This document shows positions 1 to 5,801 of a DNA stretch of 8,567 nt, piece by piece. The notes beneath the pieces are model-generated. The model was not told the origin of the DNA. It was given only the letters and a program-made list of their open reading frames with translations, and did no database searches. The first letter of the stretch is position 1. Each line of letters begins with the position of its first letter. The position numbers and the translations under genes are program-made. The stretch comes from Rhodobacterales bacterium 34-62-10 (GTDB taxonomy: Bacteria > Pseudomonadota > Alphaproteobacteria > Rhodobacterales > Rhodobacteraceae), in assembly GCA_002282555.1 (NCBI GenBank), contig NCJR01000068.1:1-8567 (forward strand), given 5' to 3'.

Positions 1-551
1 AGCGGTTTGGTGCCGCCCGCGTGGTCCCGCCGCCCGGTGCGTTCCTGCAAGCTACGGCCCAAGGCGAGGCGGCATTGCTGGCGGCTGTGACCGAAGCTGT
101 GGGTGATGCGGACCGGATCGTTGATCTGTTCGCGGGCTGCGGCACCTTTGCGCTGCCGCTGGCGTCGGATGCCGAAGTCCTTGCGGTTGAGAGCGATGCG
201 GCCATGCTCAAGGCGCTTGATCAGGGCTGGCGGCAAGCCGAGGGGTTGAAGCGTGTCACGACCGAAGCGCGCGATCTGTTCCGCCGTCCCCTGCTTCCGG
301 ATGAGTTGAAGCGCTTTGACGCCGCGGTGATCGACCCGCCGCGTGCGGGGGCCGAAGCACAGGTGGGTGAACTGGCCAAGGCCCGGATCGGGCGGATCGC
401 TTTTGTGTCCTGCAACCCTGTGACCTTTGCGAGAGATGCAAAAATATTGCTGGATGCAGGTTATCGCCTTGAATGGGTGCAGGTCGTGGATCAATTCCGC
501 TGGTCCACGCATGTAGAGCTTGCAGCCGCTTTCACAGCGCCACATATCTGA
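1..551 (+). CDS. TrmA/RumA-family class I SAM-dependent RNA 5-methyluridine methyltransferase, C-terminal part
   Basis: This is the 3' part of a gene that begins before the window; the first full codon is at position 3 and about 182 residues are visible. It encodes the methyltransferase domain of the TrmA/RumA (RlmD/RlmC) family, which methylates C5 of uridine in tRNA or rRNA. Visible motifs in order are the family segment GAFLQA, SAM motif I DLFAGCGTFALPLA (near 123-164), the motif DPPRAGA (near 333-353), the SCNP segment carrying the catalytic cysteine (near 408-419), and a C-terminal HVE, where the family has its general-base glutamate. The N-terminal region, where a TRAM domain or iron-sulfur cysteines would lie, is outside the window, so the target RNA cannot be assigned. 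The channel gene starts 31 bases downstream on the same strand. Confidence 0.9.
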   Translation, partial: RFGAARVVPPPGAFLQATAQGEAALLAAVTEAVGDADRIVDLFAGCGTFALPLASDAEVLAVESDAAMLKALDQGWRQAEGLKRVTTEARDLFRRPLLPDELKRFDAAVIDPPRAGAEAQVGELAKARIGRIAFVSCNPVTFARDAKILLDAGYRLEWVQVVDQFRWSTHVELAAAFTAPHI

Positions 552-582
552 CGCCGCGCAGAACACCTATCCGGAGCGAGTA

Positions 583-1362
583 ATGACTTTTCAGACACGT
601 CTGGCCGATTGGCTGGCCAGCCCCGTTGTGACCAATTTCGTGATTGCCGTCATTCTTGTGAACGCCGTGACTCTGGGGCTTGAAACCTCGGAACCGGCCA
701 TGGCGATGGCGGGGCCGCTGATCCTGGCCATTGACCGGATCTGCCTGTCGATCTTTGTGGTCGAGATCATTCTGAAACTGATTGCCCATGGGCGGAACTT
801 TTTCCGCTCGGCGTGGAACATCTTTGATTTCGTGATCATCGGGATCGCTCTTGTCCCTGCGTCGCAGGGGATGTCTGTGCTGCGGGCGCTGCGCATCCTG
901 CGGGTGCTGCGCGTCATATCGGTCGCGCCCAGTTTGCGCCGCGTGGTCGAGGGGTTCATCACCGCCCTGCCCGGCATGGGAAGCGTGTTCCTGCTGATGG
1001 CAATCATTTTCTATATCGGCTCGGTCATGGCGACAAAACTGTTCGGAGCATCGTTCCCCGAGTGGTTCGGCACACTGGGTGGCAGTGCCTATTCCCTGTT
1101 CCAGATCATGACGTTGGAAAGCTGGTCCATGGGGATCGTGCGGCCGGTGATGGAGATTTATCCCTATGCCTGGGCGTTTTTCGTGCCGTTCATTCTGGTC
1201 ACCACATTTGCCGTCGTGAACCTGTTGGTCGGTCTGGTCGTCAATTCGATGCAGGACGCCCATTCCGAGGAAAGCAACGAGAAAACCGATGTTTACCGCG
1301 AAGAGGTTCTGACGCGCCTGAGGGCCATCGAGGAACGCATGAACGCCCGCGACAAGGGATGA
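583..1362 (+). CDS. Homotetrameric voltage-gated sodium channel (NaChBac/NavAb family)
   Basis: A 259-residue one-domain six-helix channel subunit in the inner membrane; four copies would form a voltage-gated Na+ pore. S1 is about residues 15-35, S2 45-68, S3 78-93 and S4 97-115. S4 has arginines at every third position (R101, R104, R107, R110). S5 is about 130-155. The pore loop carries the filter TLESWSM (177-183), identical to NavAb and NavMs, and S6 is about 196-222. A charged tail (229-256) resembles the coiled-coil bundle that holds such tetramers together. The glutamate in TLESW marks Na+ rather than Ca2+ selectivity in characterised relatives. I chose the ATG at 583 because GGAG at 573-576 sits 6 bases upstream; the longer frame from 520 would overlap the preceding gene and has no clear ribosome binding site. 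Length is normal for the family. Confidence 0.95.
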   Translation: MTFQTRLADWLASPVVTNFVIAVILVNAVTLGLETSEPAMAMAGPLILAIDRICLSIFVVEIILKLIAHGRNFFRSAWNIFDFVIIGIALVPASQGMSVLRALRILRVLRVISVAPSLRRVVEGFITALPGMGSVFLLMAIIFYIGSVMATKLFGASFPEWFGTLGGSAYSLFQIMTLESWSMGIVRPVMEIYPYAWAFFVPFILVTTFAVVNLLVGLVVNSMQDAHSEESNEKTDVYREEVLTRLRAIEERMNARDKG

Positions 1363-1439
1363 TGGTTTATTTGCCGGGACGATTTGGCCTATCTGCGGGG
1401 CCGTTTTGCGTGTAATTTGGGTTAAAAAGTCGAGCAGAC

Positions 1440-1940
1440 ATGATAAACAGGCGTTTTCTTTTCCTCGCGCTACCCCTTGGGGTGGCGGCGTGCGGGCGCG
1501 GGCCGAGCAAGTTCCTTGTTTACAAGGGGCCGCCGGTCACGCGCGTTCTGGTCTTCAAGGCGGCCCGGCAGATGCATCTGATGCATTTCGACCGGGCGCT
1601 TGCTTCTTACGAGATCGATCTGGGTTTTGCTCCGGTCGGGCACAAGAATTTCGAAGGCGATGGCCGCACGCCTGAAGGCGAATACATGATCGACCGGCGC
1701 AACCCGAACAGCCGGTTTCATTTGTCACTGGGGATTTCCTATCCGAATGAGGCGGATATCGCCTTTGCCGAAGCCGCAGGAAAAAGTCCGGGGGGTGATA
1801 TCTTCATTCATGGGCGACCGCGTGCCTATCGCAACGGGCAGCGCGACTGGACCTGGGGCTGTATCGCCGTGACCGATTCCGAGATGGAGGTCATCTACTC
1901 GATGGTGAATGACGGCACGCCCATCTCGATCTTTCCGTAA
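1440..1940 (+). CDS. YkuD-domain L,D-transpeptidase-fold lipoprotein, YafK/DpaA-like branch
   Basis: A 166-residue exported protein. The N-terminus has a short charged segment (R4, R5), a hydrophobic stretch and a lipobox VAAC ending at C18, so it is probably a lipoprotein. The rest is a YkuD domain: IFIHG with H124, then DWTWGCIAV with the nucleophile C141. The segments GDGRTPEGEY and NPNSRFHLSLGISYPN resemble the YafK branch (COG3034). In E. coli, YafK/DpaA releases Braun lipoprotein from peptidoglycan rather than forming cross-links. The activity here, transpeptidase or amidase, is therefore open. The gene follows the sodium channel after 77 bases with only a weak ribosome binding site, and faces the CAP-domain gene tail to tail. 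The YkuD assignment is firm; the YafK-like subtype rests on motif resemblance. Confidence 0.88.
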   Translation: MINRRFLFLALPLGVAACGRGPSKFLVYKGPPVTRVLVFKAARQMHLMHFDRALASYEIDLGFAPVGHKNFEGDGRTPEGEYMIDRRNPNSRFHLSLGISYPNEADIAFAEAAGKSPGGDIFIHGRPRAYRNGQRDWTWGCIAVTDSEMEVIYSMVNDGTPISIFP

Positions 1941-1963
1941 CAGCGGTCATGGGCGCATGCAAA

Positions 1964-1987
1964 AGCCCCGGACCATGATCCGGGGCT
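1964..1987 (-). terminator. Intrinsic terminator of the CAP-domain gene, between convergent genes
   Basis: A perfect 9-bp stem (1964-1972 with 1979-1987) closes a 6-base loop. On the minus strand the stem is followed by TTTT (plus-strand 1961-1964), so it fits termination of the CAP-domain gene, whose stop lies 25 bases upstream on that strand. On the plus strand no T run follows, but the stem may still slow readthrough from the YkuD lipoprotein gene, which ends at 1940. Confidence 0.75.
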
Positions 1988-2012
1988 GATATGTGTGGCC
2001 GTCATGTCTGGA

Positions 2013-2528
2013 TCAGTTGCCCAGAACCAGCGTCCACCACAGTTTGCCATTCGCTTCCTGATGCCACGAGAAGCCCATATTGCGGGCAGCGGGATCAAGG
2101 ATGACCCGGCGTGTATCGGGCTGTTCCATCCAGGCGGCCAGGGTTTCCAGCTCAGTCTCATAGGTTTCCGAAATCGTCTCGCCGATCAGCTGTCCGGGAT
2201 AGCCTGTGCGCTGGATGCGGTCGATGGGCGAGGAGCCGTCCGATCCGAAGTGCCATGGCCGATTCTGCACCGACATGTCGCGCGAATGGGTGGCGGCGGC
2301 GGCCGTCAGTTGCGCGTTCAATGTGACAGGCGCGGCACCCGCGGCCTGACGCAGAGCGTTGACCGAATCAAGCATGCGAAACTGCACGGCGTCCGCCTCG
2401 CTTGCGGAAATGCGATAGACGCGGGGAAGCGGGCGACCGTCAGGGCCCAGAGTTGGAGGGGCGGGCGGCGCGGCGCAGGCGGCGACAACAAGAGCGATAG
2501 CAGAAAAAAGGGCAGAAATTCGGAACAT
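2013..2528 (-). CDS. CAP-domain (SCP/PR-1/YkwD-like) lipoprotein
   Basis: A 171-residue envelope protein. The signal sequence ends in a lipobox VAAC with C18, followed by a proline-rich linker (19-35), so the protein is probably lipid-anchored. The CAP domain spans about 50-171: an N-terminal helix with LNALR-like residues (VNALR, 56-60), ATHSRDM with H81, and IGETI with E117, which match the conserved CAP1 histidine and glutamate. A second half (AAWMEQPDTRRVIL, 131-144) corresponds to the usual WM-SPGHR-NIL segment, but the histidine of that segment is threonine here (T139). The bacterial role of CAP lipoproteins is not settled; envelope or peptidoglycan-linked roles are usual guesses. AGGAT at 2541-2537 (minus strand) lies 8 bases before the ATG and supports this start. 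It lies between two YkuD enzymes, facing one and divergent from the other. Confidence 0.88.
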   Translation of the reverse strand: MFRISALFSAIALVVAACAAPPAPPTLGPDGRPLPRVYRISASEADAVQFRMLDSVNALRQAAGAAPVTLNAQLTAAAATHSRDMSVQNRPWHFGSDGSSPIDRIQRTGYPGQLIGETISETYETELETLAAWMEQPDTRRVILDPAARNMGFSWHQEANGKLWWTLVLGN

Positions 2529-2690
2529 TTGACGTCATCCTGTTCAGTTGGACATGCTTTATCCCGGACATCGGCTATATTAAACCAACTTCGACGTGAG
2601 TGTGCCAAATGACGCCGGTTTGATTTGCGACTGCGTCTTTCAGGCAATAAGAGCTTTATGATTGGCAGAGATCTGTCTTGGAGTGGTACG

Positions 2691-3293
2691 ATGACTGATA
2701 AATACCCCAACGGCTTCAATCGGCGAGTTTTCCTTGCCGCAGGTGCTGCGGTTCTTGCGACGCCGGCGTTTTCTCAGGATGTGAACGGTGCGGATACTGT
2801 AGAGGTGGAGCGTGACCTGTCGCAGGTCGTGCGGCGCAATGCGTCAAGCTTCCGGACGCTTGATTGGCGTCCTTACTTCTCGGATTTGCGCAACGGTGCG
2901 GTGCTTGTGGATATCGACTCGCGCGCGCTGCATTACTGGTCTGCGGATGGGGCGACCTACAAGCTTTATCCCTCGAGCGTGCCATTGTCCGAGGATTTGA
3001 CCCGCCGTGGCCGGACCTCTGTGATTCGCAAGGTGGAGGGTCCAAGCTGGGCGCCGACCCCGTCGATGAAGCAGCGAAATCCCGAGTGGCCGGACTTCGT
3101 ACCGCCGGGTCCGGACAACCCGCTTGGCACCCATGCGCTGTATCTGAGCTGGACCTATTACCGGATCCACGGCACCCATGACACCCGCAAAATCGGGCGG
3201 AGATCGTCCAACGGATGCATCGGTTTGTACAACGAACATATCGCCGAGCTGTACGCGATGACGCAGGTCGGAACGCAAGTGTTGCTAATTTGA
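2691..3293 (+). CDS. L,D-transpeptidase (YkuD/ErfK family) with twin-arginine signal
   Basis: A 200-residue periplasmic enzyme. The N-terminus NRRVFLAAGAAVLATPAFS (residues 10-28) matches a twin-arginine signal (R11, R12, then F14 and L15), with likely cleavage after AFS. The YkuD domain follows: LVDIDSRALHYW is the first strand pair (72-83), YRIHG contains H160, and RRSSNGCIGLYN contains the nucleophile C176. Such enzymes form 3-3 meso-diaminopimelate cross-links or attach proteins to peptidoglycan; which one applies here is not visible. I chose the ATG at 2691 because GGAG at 2680-2683 lies 7 bases upstream; an in-frame ATG at 2625 has no such site and would bury the signal. The spacing KIGRRSSNGC is typical of the ErfK group, distinct from the YafK-like protein at 1440-1940. 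It is divergent from the CAP gene. Confidence 0.93.
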   Translation: MTDKYPNGFNRRVFLAAGAAVLATPAFSQDVNGADTVEVERDLSQVVRRNASSFRTLDWRPYFSDLRNGAVLVDIDSRALHYWSADGATYKLYPSSVPLSEDLTRRGRTSVIRKVEGPSWAPTPSMKQRNPEWPDFVPPGPDNPLGTHALYLSWTYYRIHGTHDTRKIGRRSSNGCIGLYNEHIAELYAMTQVGTQVLLI

Positions 3294-3306
3294 CGACATT
3301 CCCGAA

Positions 3307-3327
3307 CAGGTGGGAAAATCCCACTTG
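3307..3327 (+). other. Stem-loop after the L,D-transpeptidase gene, possible weak terminator
   Basis: Positions 3310-3315 (GTGGGA) pair with 3319-3324 (TCCCAC) around an AAA loop. Three further pairs, one a G-U wobble, extend the stem to 3307 and 3327. It begins 14 bases after the stop codon at 3293. No T run follows, so it may act as a 3'-end stabiliser or a Rho-assisted stop rather than a classical terminator. Confidence 0.45.
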
Positions 3328-3340
3328 AGCGGATTTGCAA

Positions 3341-3370
3341 TTGCTTCGGATTACTGCTTTAGACAATAAT
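3341..3370 (+). promoter_or_regulatory. Candidate promoter of the 60-residue protein gene
   Basis: TTGCTT at 3341-3346 and AATAAT at 3365-3370 are separated by 18 bases, in an AT-richer stretch between the stem-loop at 3307 and the gene at 3436. This would give a leader of about 60 bases. The match is by eye and the -35 half is only partial; the AT-richness and the position are the stronger arguments. Confidence 0.35.
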
Positions 3371-3392
3371 ACGAGGTACGTCTTGGGCGCTC

Positions 3393-3413
3393 GGCGTGGA
3401 CTATGGACACGCC
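3393..3413 (+). other. Leader stem-loop just upstream of the ribosome binding site
   Basis: GGCGTG (3393-3398) pairs perfectly with CACGCC (3408-3413) around a 9-base loop, within the presumed 5' leader of the gene at 3436. It ends 12 bases before the GGAGG at 3426-3430, so it leaves the ribosome binding site open. A hairpin in this position could protect the 5' end of an abundant mRNA. No known riboswitch fold is recognised. Confidence 0.4.
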
Positions 3414-3435
3414 AGCCGAATATCTGGAGGTTAAT

Positions 3436-3618
3436 ATGAAGAAACTTGTACTCGCAGCTGTCGTGACCGCTGCCGCTTCGACTGCTTATGCTGGCAACTT
3501 GGCTGAGCCGATCATCGAAGCACCTGTCGTTGTTGAAGAAACCGCTGGTTCGTCCGGTGGCGGCGTCCTGATTCCCCTGCTGATCCTGGCAGTGGTTGCA
3601 GCAGCTGTCGCAAGCTGA
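3436..3618 (+). CDS. Small exported single-pass membrane protein of unknown function (60 aa)
   Basis: A 60-residue protein in three parts. It has a signal sequence with a likely AYA cleavage site before G20, an acidic proline- and valine-rich stretch (20-37, with E24, E28, E34 and E35), and a glycine linker followed by a hydrophobic segment (43-59) ending at the C-terminus. If cleaved, the mature protein would have its N-terminus in the periplasm and one membrane helix. The start at 3436 is chosen from GGAGG at 3426-3430, 5 bases upstream; the in-frame ATG at 3403 lies in a hairpin loop and lacks a site. Of 15 alanine codons, 8 are GCT, 6 GCA, 1 GCC and none GCG, unlike the GCG/GCC-rich neighbours. 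With the strong ribosome binding site and terminator this suggests high expression. I recall similar short proteins in Rhodobacteraceae, but no function is known to me. Confidence 0.85.
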   Translation: MKKLVLAAVVTAAASTAYAGNLAEPIIEAPVVVEETAGSSGGGVLIPLLILAVVAAAVAS

Positions 3619-3637
3619 TCTGACCGGTATAAATTGG

Positions 3638-3669
3638 AAAAAGGCGGTGAGTTTCTCACCGCCTTTTTT
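3638..3669 (+). terminator. Strong intrinsic terminator, usable on both strands
   Basis: Positions 3643-3651 (GGCGGTGAG) pair perfectly with 3655-3663 (CTCACCGCC) around a TTT loop. The stem is extended by A-T pairs between AAAAA (3638-3642) and the TTTTTT at 3664-3669. It lies 20 bases after the stop of the 60-aa protein gene. On the minus strand the A tract becomes TTTTT, so it can also stop readthrough from hemH, whose stop codon is 156 bases away. Confidence 0.93.
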
Positions 3670-3824
3670 CATGTCCGATACGTGGTTTCAGCGCCCGTTC
3701 ATTGGCCCGGATGGGCGGCTGTCAAAGCGTCGTCGATTAATCCAGAGCTACCTGGCGCTGCCTGAAATCACGGATTTCAACGCGTCAGGTGAAAATTTCT
3801 ATCTCAAGAATAAATCGACACGAT

Positions 3825-4907
3825 CTAGTCCAGCCACCCTTTCAGGTTATCCTCGATCACAGCGCTGAGGGCTGCGATATGCGCAGCATCGTCGTTCAGG
3901 CAGGGAATATAGGTGAAGTGATCGCCACCCGCCTCTTCAAAGCTTTCCTTGATCTCTTCGTTGATCTCTTCCAGCGTTTCGATGCAGTCGGCTGAGAACG
4001 CGGGTGCGATGACGGCGATCCGCTTCTTGCCGTCTTCCTTGGCAAGGCGCGCCACTTCTTCCACGGTGTAGGGTTTCAGCCATTCTTCAGGGCCGAAACG
4101 CGATTGGAAGGTCGTGACGATCTGCGTCTTGTCCCAGCCAAGCCGTTCCCTGAGCAGACGCGTCGTTTTCTGGCACTGGCAGTGATAGGGGTCACCTTCC
4201 AGAAGATAGCGTTTCGGCACGCCGTGATAGGAGCAGACCAGAACCTCGGGCTTGTGCTCCTCGGCGGCATAGGCGCGTTCGACCGATTGGGCCAGCGCCT
4301 CGATATAGAGGGGATGCTCGTAATAAGGATCGACCACACGCGCCGTCGGCTGCCACTTTTCCTGCATCAGAACCCGGAAGAACTGATCGTTCGCGGTGGC
4401 GGATGTGGCGCCTGCGTAATGCGGATAGAGTGGAAAGAACAGGATCTTGCGGCAACCCGCATCCACCATCGCGCGCACCTTCGATTTGGTCGAGGGATTG
4501 CCATAGCGCATGCAGAAATCCACCATCACCTGATCGCCATAGCGGGCTTTCATCACTTCTGTGATCTTGGCGGTTTGATCCTTGGTGATCGTCATCAAGG
4601 GGCTTTCGCCCTTGTCGTGATTCCAGATCGACTGATAGTTCTTGCCGCTGCTGAAGGGCCGTTTGCTGAGGATGATCAGTTGCAACAGCGGCTGCCACAG
4701 CCACGGGCTGTAATCAATCACCCGCCGATCCGACAGGAATTCATTCAGGTAGCGGCGCATCGACCAGTAGTCATAGTTGTCCGGCGTGCCCAGGTTGGCC
4801 AGCAGAATGCCCACCTTGCCCATCGCCACGGGCGGGTGATCGGGTTGGGCATGTGGCGGTCGGACGGCGTTCACATGGGTCGTTTCGGTCGCGGTGGCAT
4901 CCAGCAT
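3825..4907 (-). CDS. hemH: Ferrochelatase
   Basis: A 360-residue enzyme that inserts Fe2+ into protoporphyrin IX, the last step of protohaem synthesis. Family blocks in order are KVGILLANLGTPD (31-43), MRYGNPS (133-139), FFPLYPHYAGATSAT (157-171), SYHGVPKRY with the catalytic H228 (226-234), FQSRFGPEEWLKPYT (267-281), and the acidic segment with E310 in DCIETLEE (308-314). The length is slightly above the roughly 320-350 usual for bacteria, because of an extra N-terminal stretch of about 28 residues. A CxC pair (C243, C245) sits just after the catalytic region; the C-terminal three-cysteine cluster motif of the animal enzymes is absent. GAGG at 4917-4914 (minus strand) lies 6 bases before the chosen ATG. 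It follows the NDUFAF5-like gene on the same strand after 66 bases, where a separate promoter is likely. Confidence 0.97.
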   Translation of the reverse strand: MLDATATETTHVNAVRPPHAQPDHPPVAMGKVGILLANLGTPDNYDYWSMRRYLNEFLSDRRVIDYSPWLWQPLLQLIILSKRPFSSGKNYQSIWNHDKGESPLMTITKDQTAKITEVMKARYGDQVMVDFCMRYGNPSTKSKVRAMVDAGCRKILFFPLYPHYAGATSATANDQFFRVLMQEKWQPTARVVDPYYEHPLYIEALAQSVERAYAAEEHKPEVLVCSYHGVPKRYLLEGDPYHCQCQKTTRLLRERLGWDKTQIVTTFQSRFGPEEWLKPYTVEEVARLAKEDGKKRIAVIAPAFSADCIETLEEINEEIKESFEEAGGDHFTYIPCLNDDAAHIAALSAVIEDNLKGWLD

Positions 4908-4949
4908 CTGGGCCCTCGTTCATAGTGTTTTTTGAATGGGTCAGCAGGG

Positions 4950-4977
4950 GACATAAAGGTTCTGACCGGATCGTCAA
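4950..4977 (-). promoter_or_regulatory. Candidate hemH promoter overlapping the upstream stop codon
   Basis: On the minus strand, TTGACG (4977-4972) and TATGTC (4955-4950) are 16 bases apart. This predicts a start near 4943 and a leader of about 36 bases before the hemH ATG at 4907. The -35 hexamer overlaps the TGA stop of the preceding gene. I see no iron-responsive Irr (ICE) palindrome here. The match is by eye. Confidence 0.4.
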
Positions 4978-5795
4978 TCTTGCAGCTTCGATTCAACCCC
5001 TCCAAGCGCGTCGGCAAGCCTGGTTTGCGCAGATCCGGGGCGCAAGGGTTTGGGCTGGCTGGCATCCGGGGCCCAGCCGCTGAGGAAGATCATCTCGAAG
5101 GTCGCGGTGATGCGGCCATCGGCATCGGCATGGTGTTCGGTATAGATCCGGGCGGCCTCCTCAAGCACCGCGCGGCGGGTCGGGCGGCGCAAACGAGCGG
5201 AGAGCGCGTTGCCTTCGCCCATCGCGCGCAGATCGCGCATCAGGGCAAAGGGATCGGCATAGCTGACGGTCAGGGTAATGCTGTCCGCGACCGGCAGGGC
5301 AAGGCCTGCGCGTTGCAACAGGCCGCCCAGATCACGGATTTCCGCCATCGGCAGGATGCGGGGAGACAGGCCACCTGTCACGCGCACTTCGGCCTCGGCA
5401 AGCGCGCTGCGCAACTCGTGCAGGGTTTGCCCACCGAAGAGGGACACAAGGCACAGGCCATCCGGCTTCAGCGCGCGACGAGCCTGCACCAGTTGCCCCA
5501 CGGGATCGCTTGCCCAATGCAGCGCAAGCGCGTGGATCACCAGATCATGGCTAGCTTCGGGCAGATCGAGCACATCCTCATCTGCGACGATTCGCGCATT
5601 GGGAAGGATGGAGTGCCAGACCTGCGGAAAACCCGTCACCACGGCGGTCTGCGTAAACGACCTGTTAACCAAGGTCAGGCGATCCTTGATTTCGATCGCG
5701 GCTTCCTCCTGAAGGAAAAGCGCAGCTGATTGCCCGGCGCGGGCGCGGTTGCGGATCAGAGCCGCGCGGTCGGTCAATGTGGGTGTCTGGGTCAT
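4974..5795 (-). CDS. NDUFAF5-like methyltransferase-fold protein (BioC-related)
   Basis: A 273-residue protein of the BioC/NDUFAF5-like class I methyltransferase superfamily. The N-terminal DRAALIRNRARA (9-20) and FLQEEAAIEIKDRLTLVNRSF (27-47) match the N-terminal helices of alphaproteobacterial NDUFAF5 homologues. The core HDLVIHALALHWASDPVG (83-100), the segment from LKPDG to FGGQTL (109-125), and the C-terminal TFEMIFLSGWAPD (232-244) are also typical. Human NDUFAF5 hydroxylates an arginine of the complex I subunit NDUFS7, so a role in complex I assembly is plausible. The SAM motif I region (TAVVTGFPQVW, 50-60) lacks the GxGxG pattern. I chose the ATG at 5795 over those at 5804 and 5855, because a promoter at 5830-5802 places transcription start there; there is no Shine-Dalgarno sequence. 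hemH follows on the same strand. Confidence 0.82.
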   Translation of the reverse strand: MTQTPTLTDRAALIRNRARAGQSAALFLQEEAAIEIKDRLTLVNRSFTQTAVVTGFPQVWHSILPNARIVADEDVLDLPEASHDLVIHALALHWASDPVGQLVQARRALKPDGLCLVSLFGGQTLHELRSALAEAEVRVTGGLSPRILPMAEIRDLGGLLQRAGLALPVADSITLTVSYADPFALMRDLRAMGEGNALSARLRRPTRRAVLEEAARIYTEHHADADGRITATFEMIFLSGWAPDASQPKPLRPGSAQTRLADALGGVESKLQD

Positions 5796-5801
5796 GGGCG
5801 G

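Noticed and set aside
520..583. A longer start for the sodium channel at 520, overlapping the methyltransferase gene.
   Set aside because: The ATG at 583 has a good ribosome binding site and gives the normal family N-terminus; the extra 21 residues look like out-of-frame sequence.
532..1263. A 243-codon open frame on the minus strand opposite the sodium channel.
   Set aside because: It is rich in His, Asp, Gln and Arg with no hydrophobic core, which is typical of the antisense shadow of a GC-rich membrane-protein gene.
2529..2690. Promoter-like hexamers in the divergent gap between the CAP and L,D-transpeptidase genes (for example TATATT at 2576 and TTGCGA at 2625).
   Set aside because: No pair has acceptable spacing with good matches on either strand. 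Promoters must exist in this gap, but I cannot place them.
2716..3672. A 318-codon open frame on the minus strand across the L,D-transpeptidase and the 60-aa gene.
   Set aside because: It covers two well-supported genes and a terminator, and its composition (Ser, Arg, Cys, His-rich) is that of a shadow frame.
3763..3779. A perfect 7-bp inverted repeat (TGAAATC/GATTTCA) downstream of hemH.
   Set aside because: It is AT-rich, has no T run on either strand and lies 46 bases after the hemH stop. The terminator at 3638-3669 explains transcription end better.
3671..3868. A 65-codon open frame starting right after the terminator, with GC-rich third positions in its first half.
   Set aside because: There is no ribosome binding site (the terminator T run precedes the ATG), it runs into the 3' end of hemH on the other strand, and I recognise no domain. 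It could be a gene remnant, but nothing supports a working gene.
4104..4925. A 273-codon open frame on the plus strand opposite hemH.
   Set aside because: It mirrors the ferrochelatase gene, has no recognisable motif and is explained by codon bias on the coding strand.
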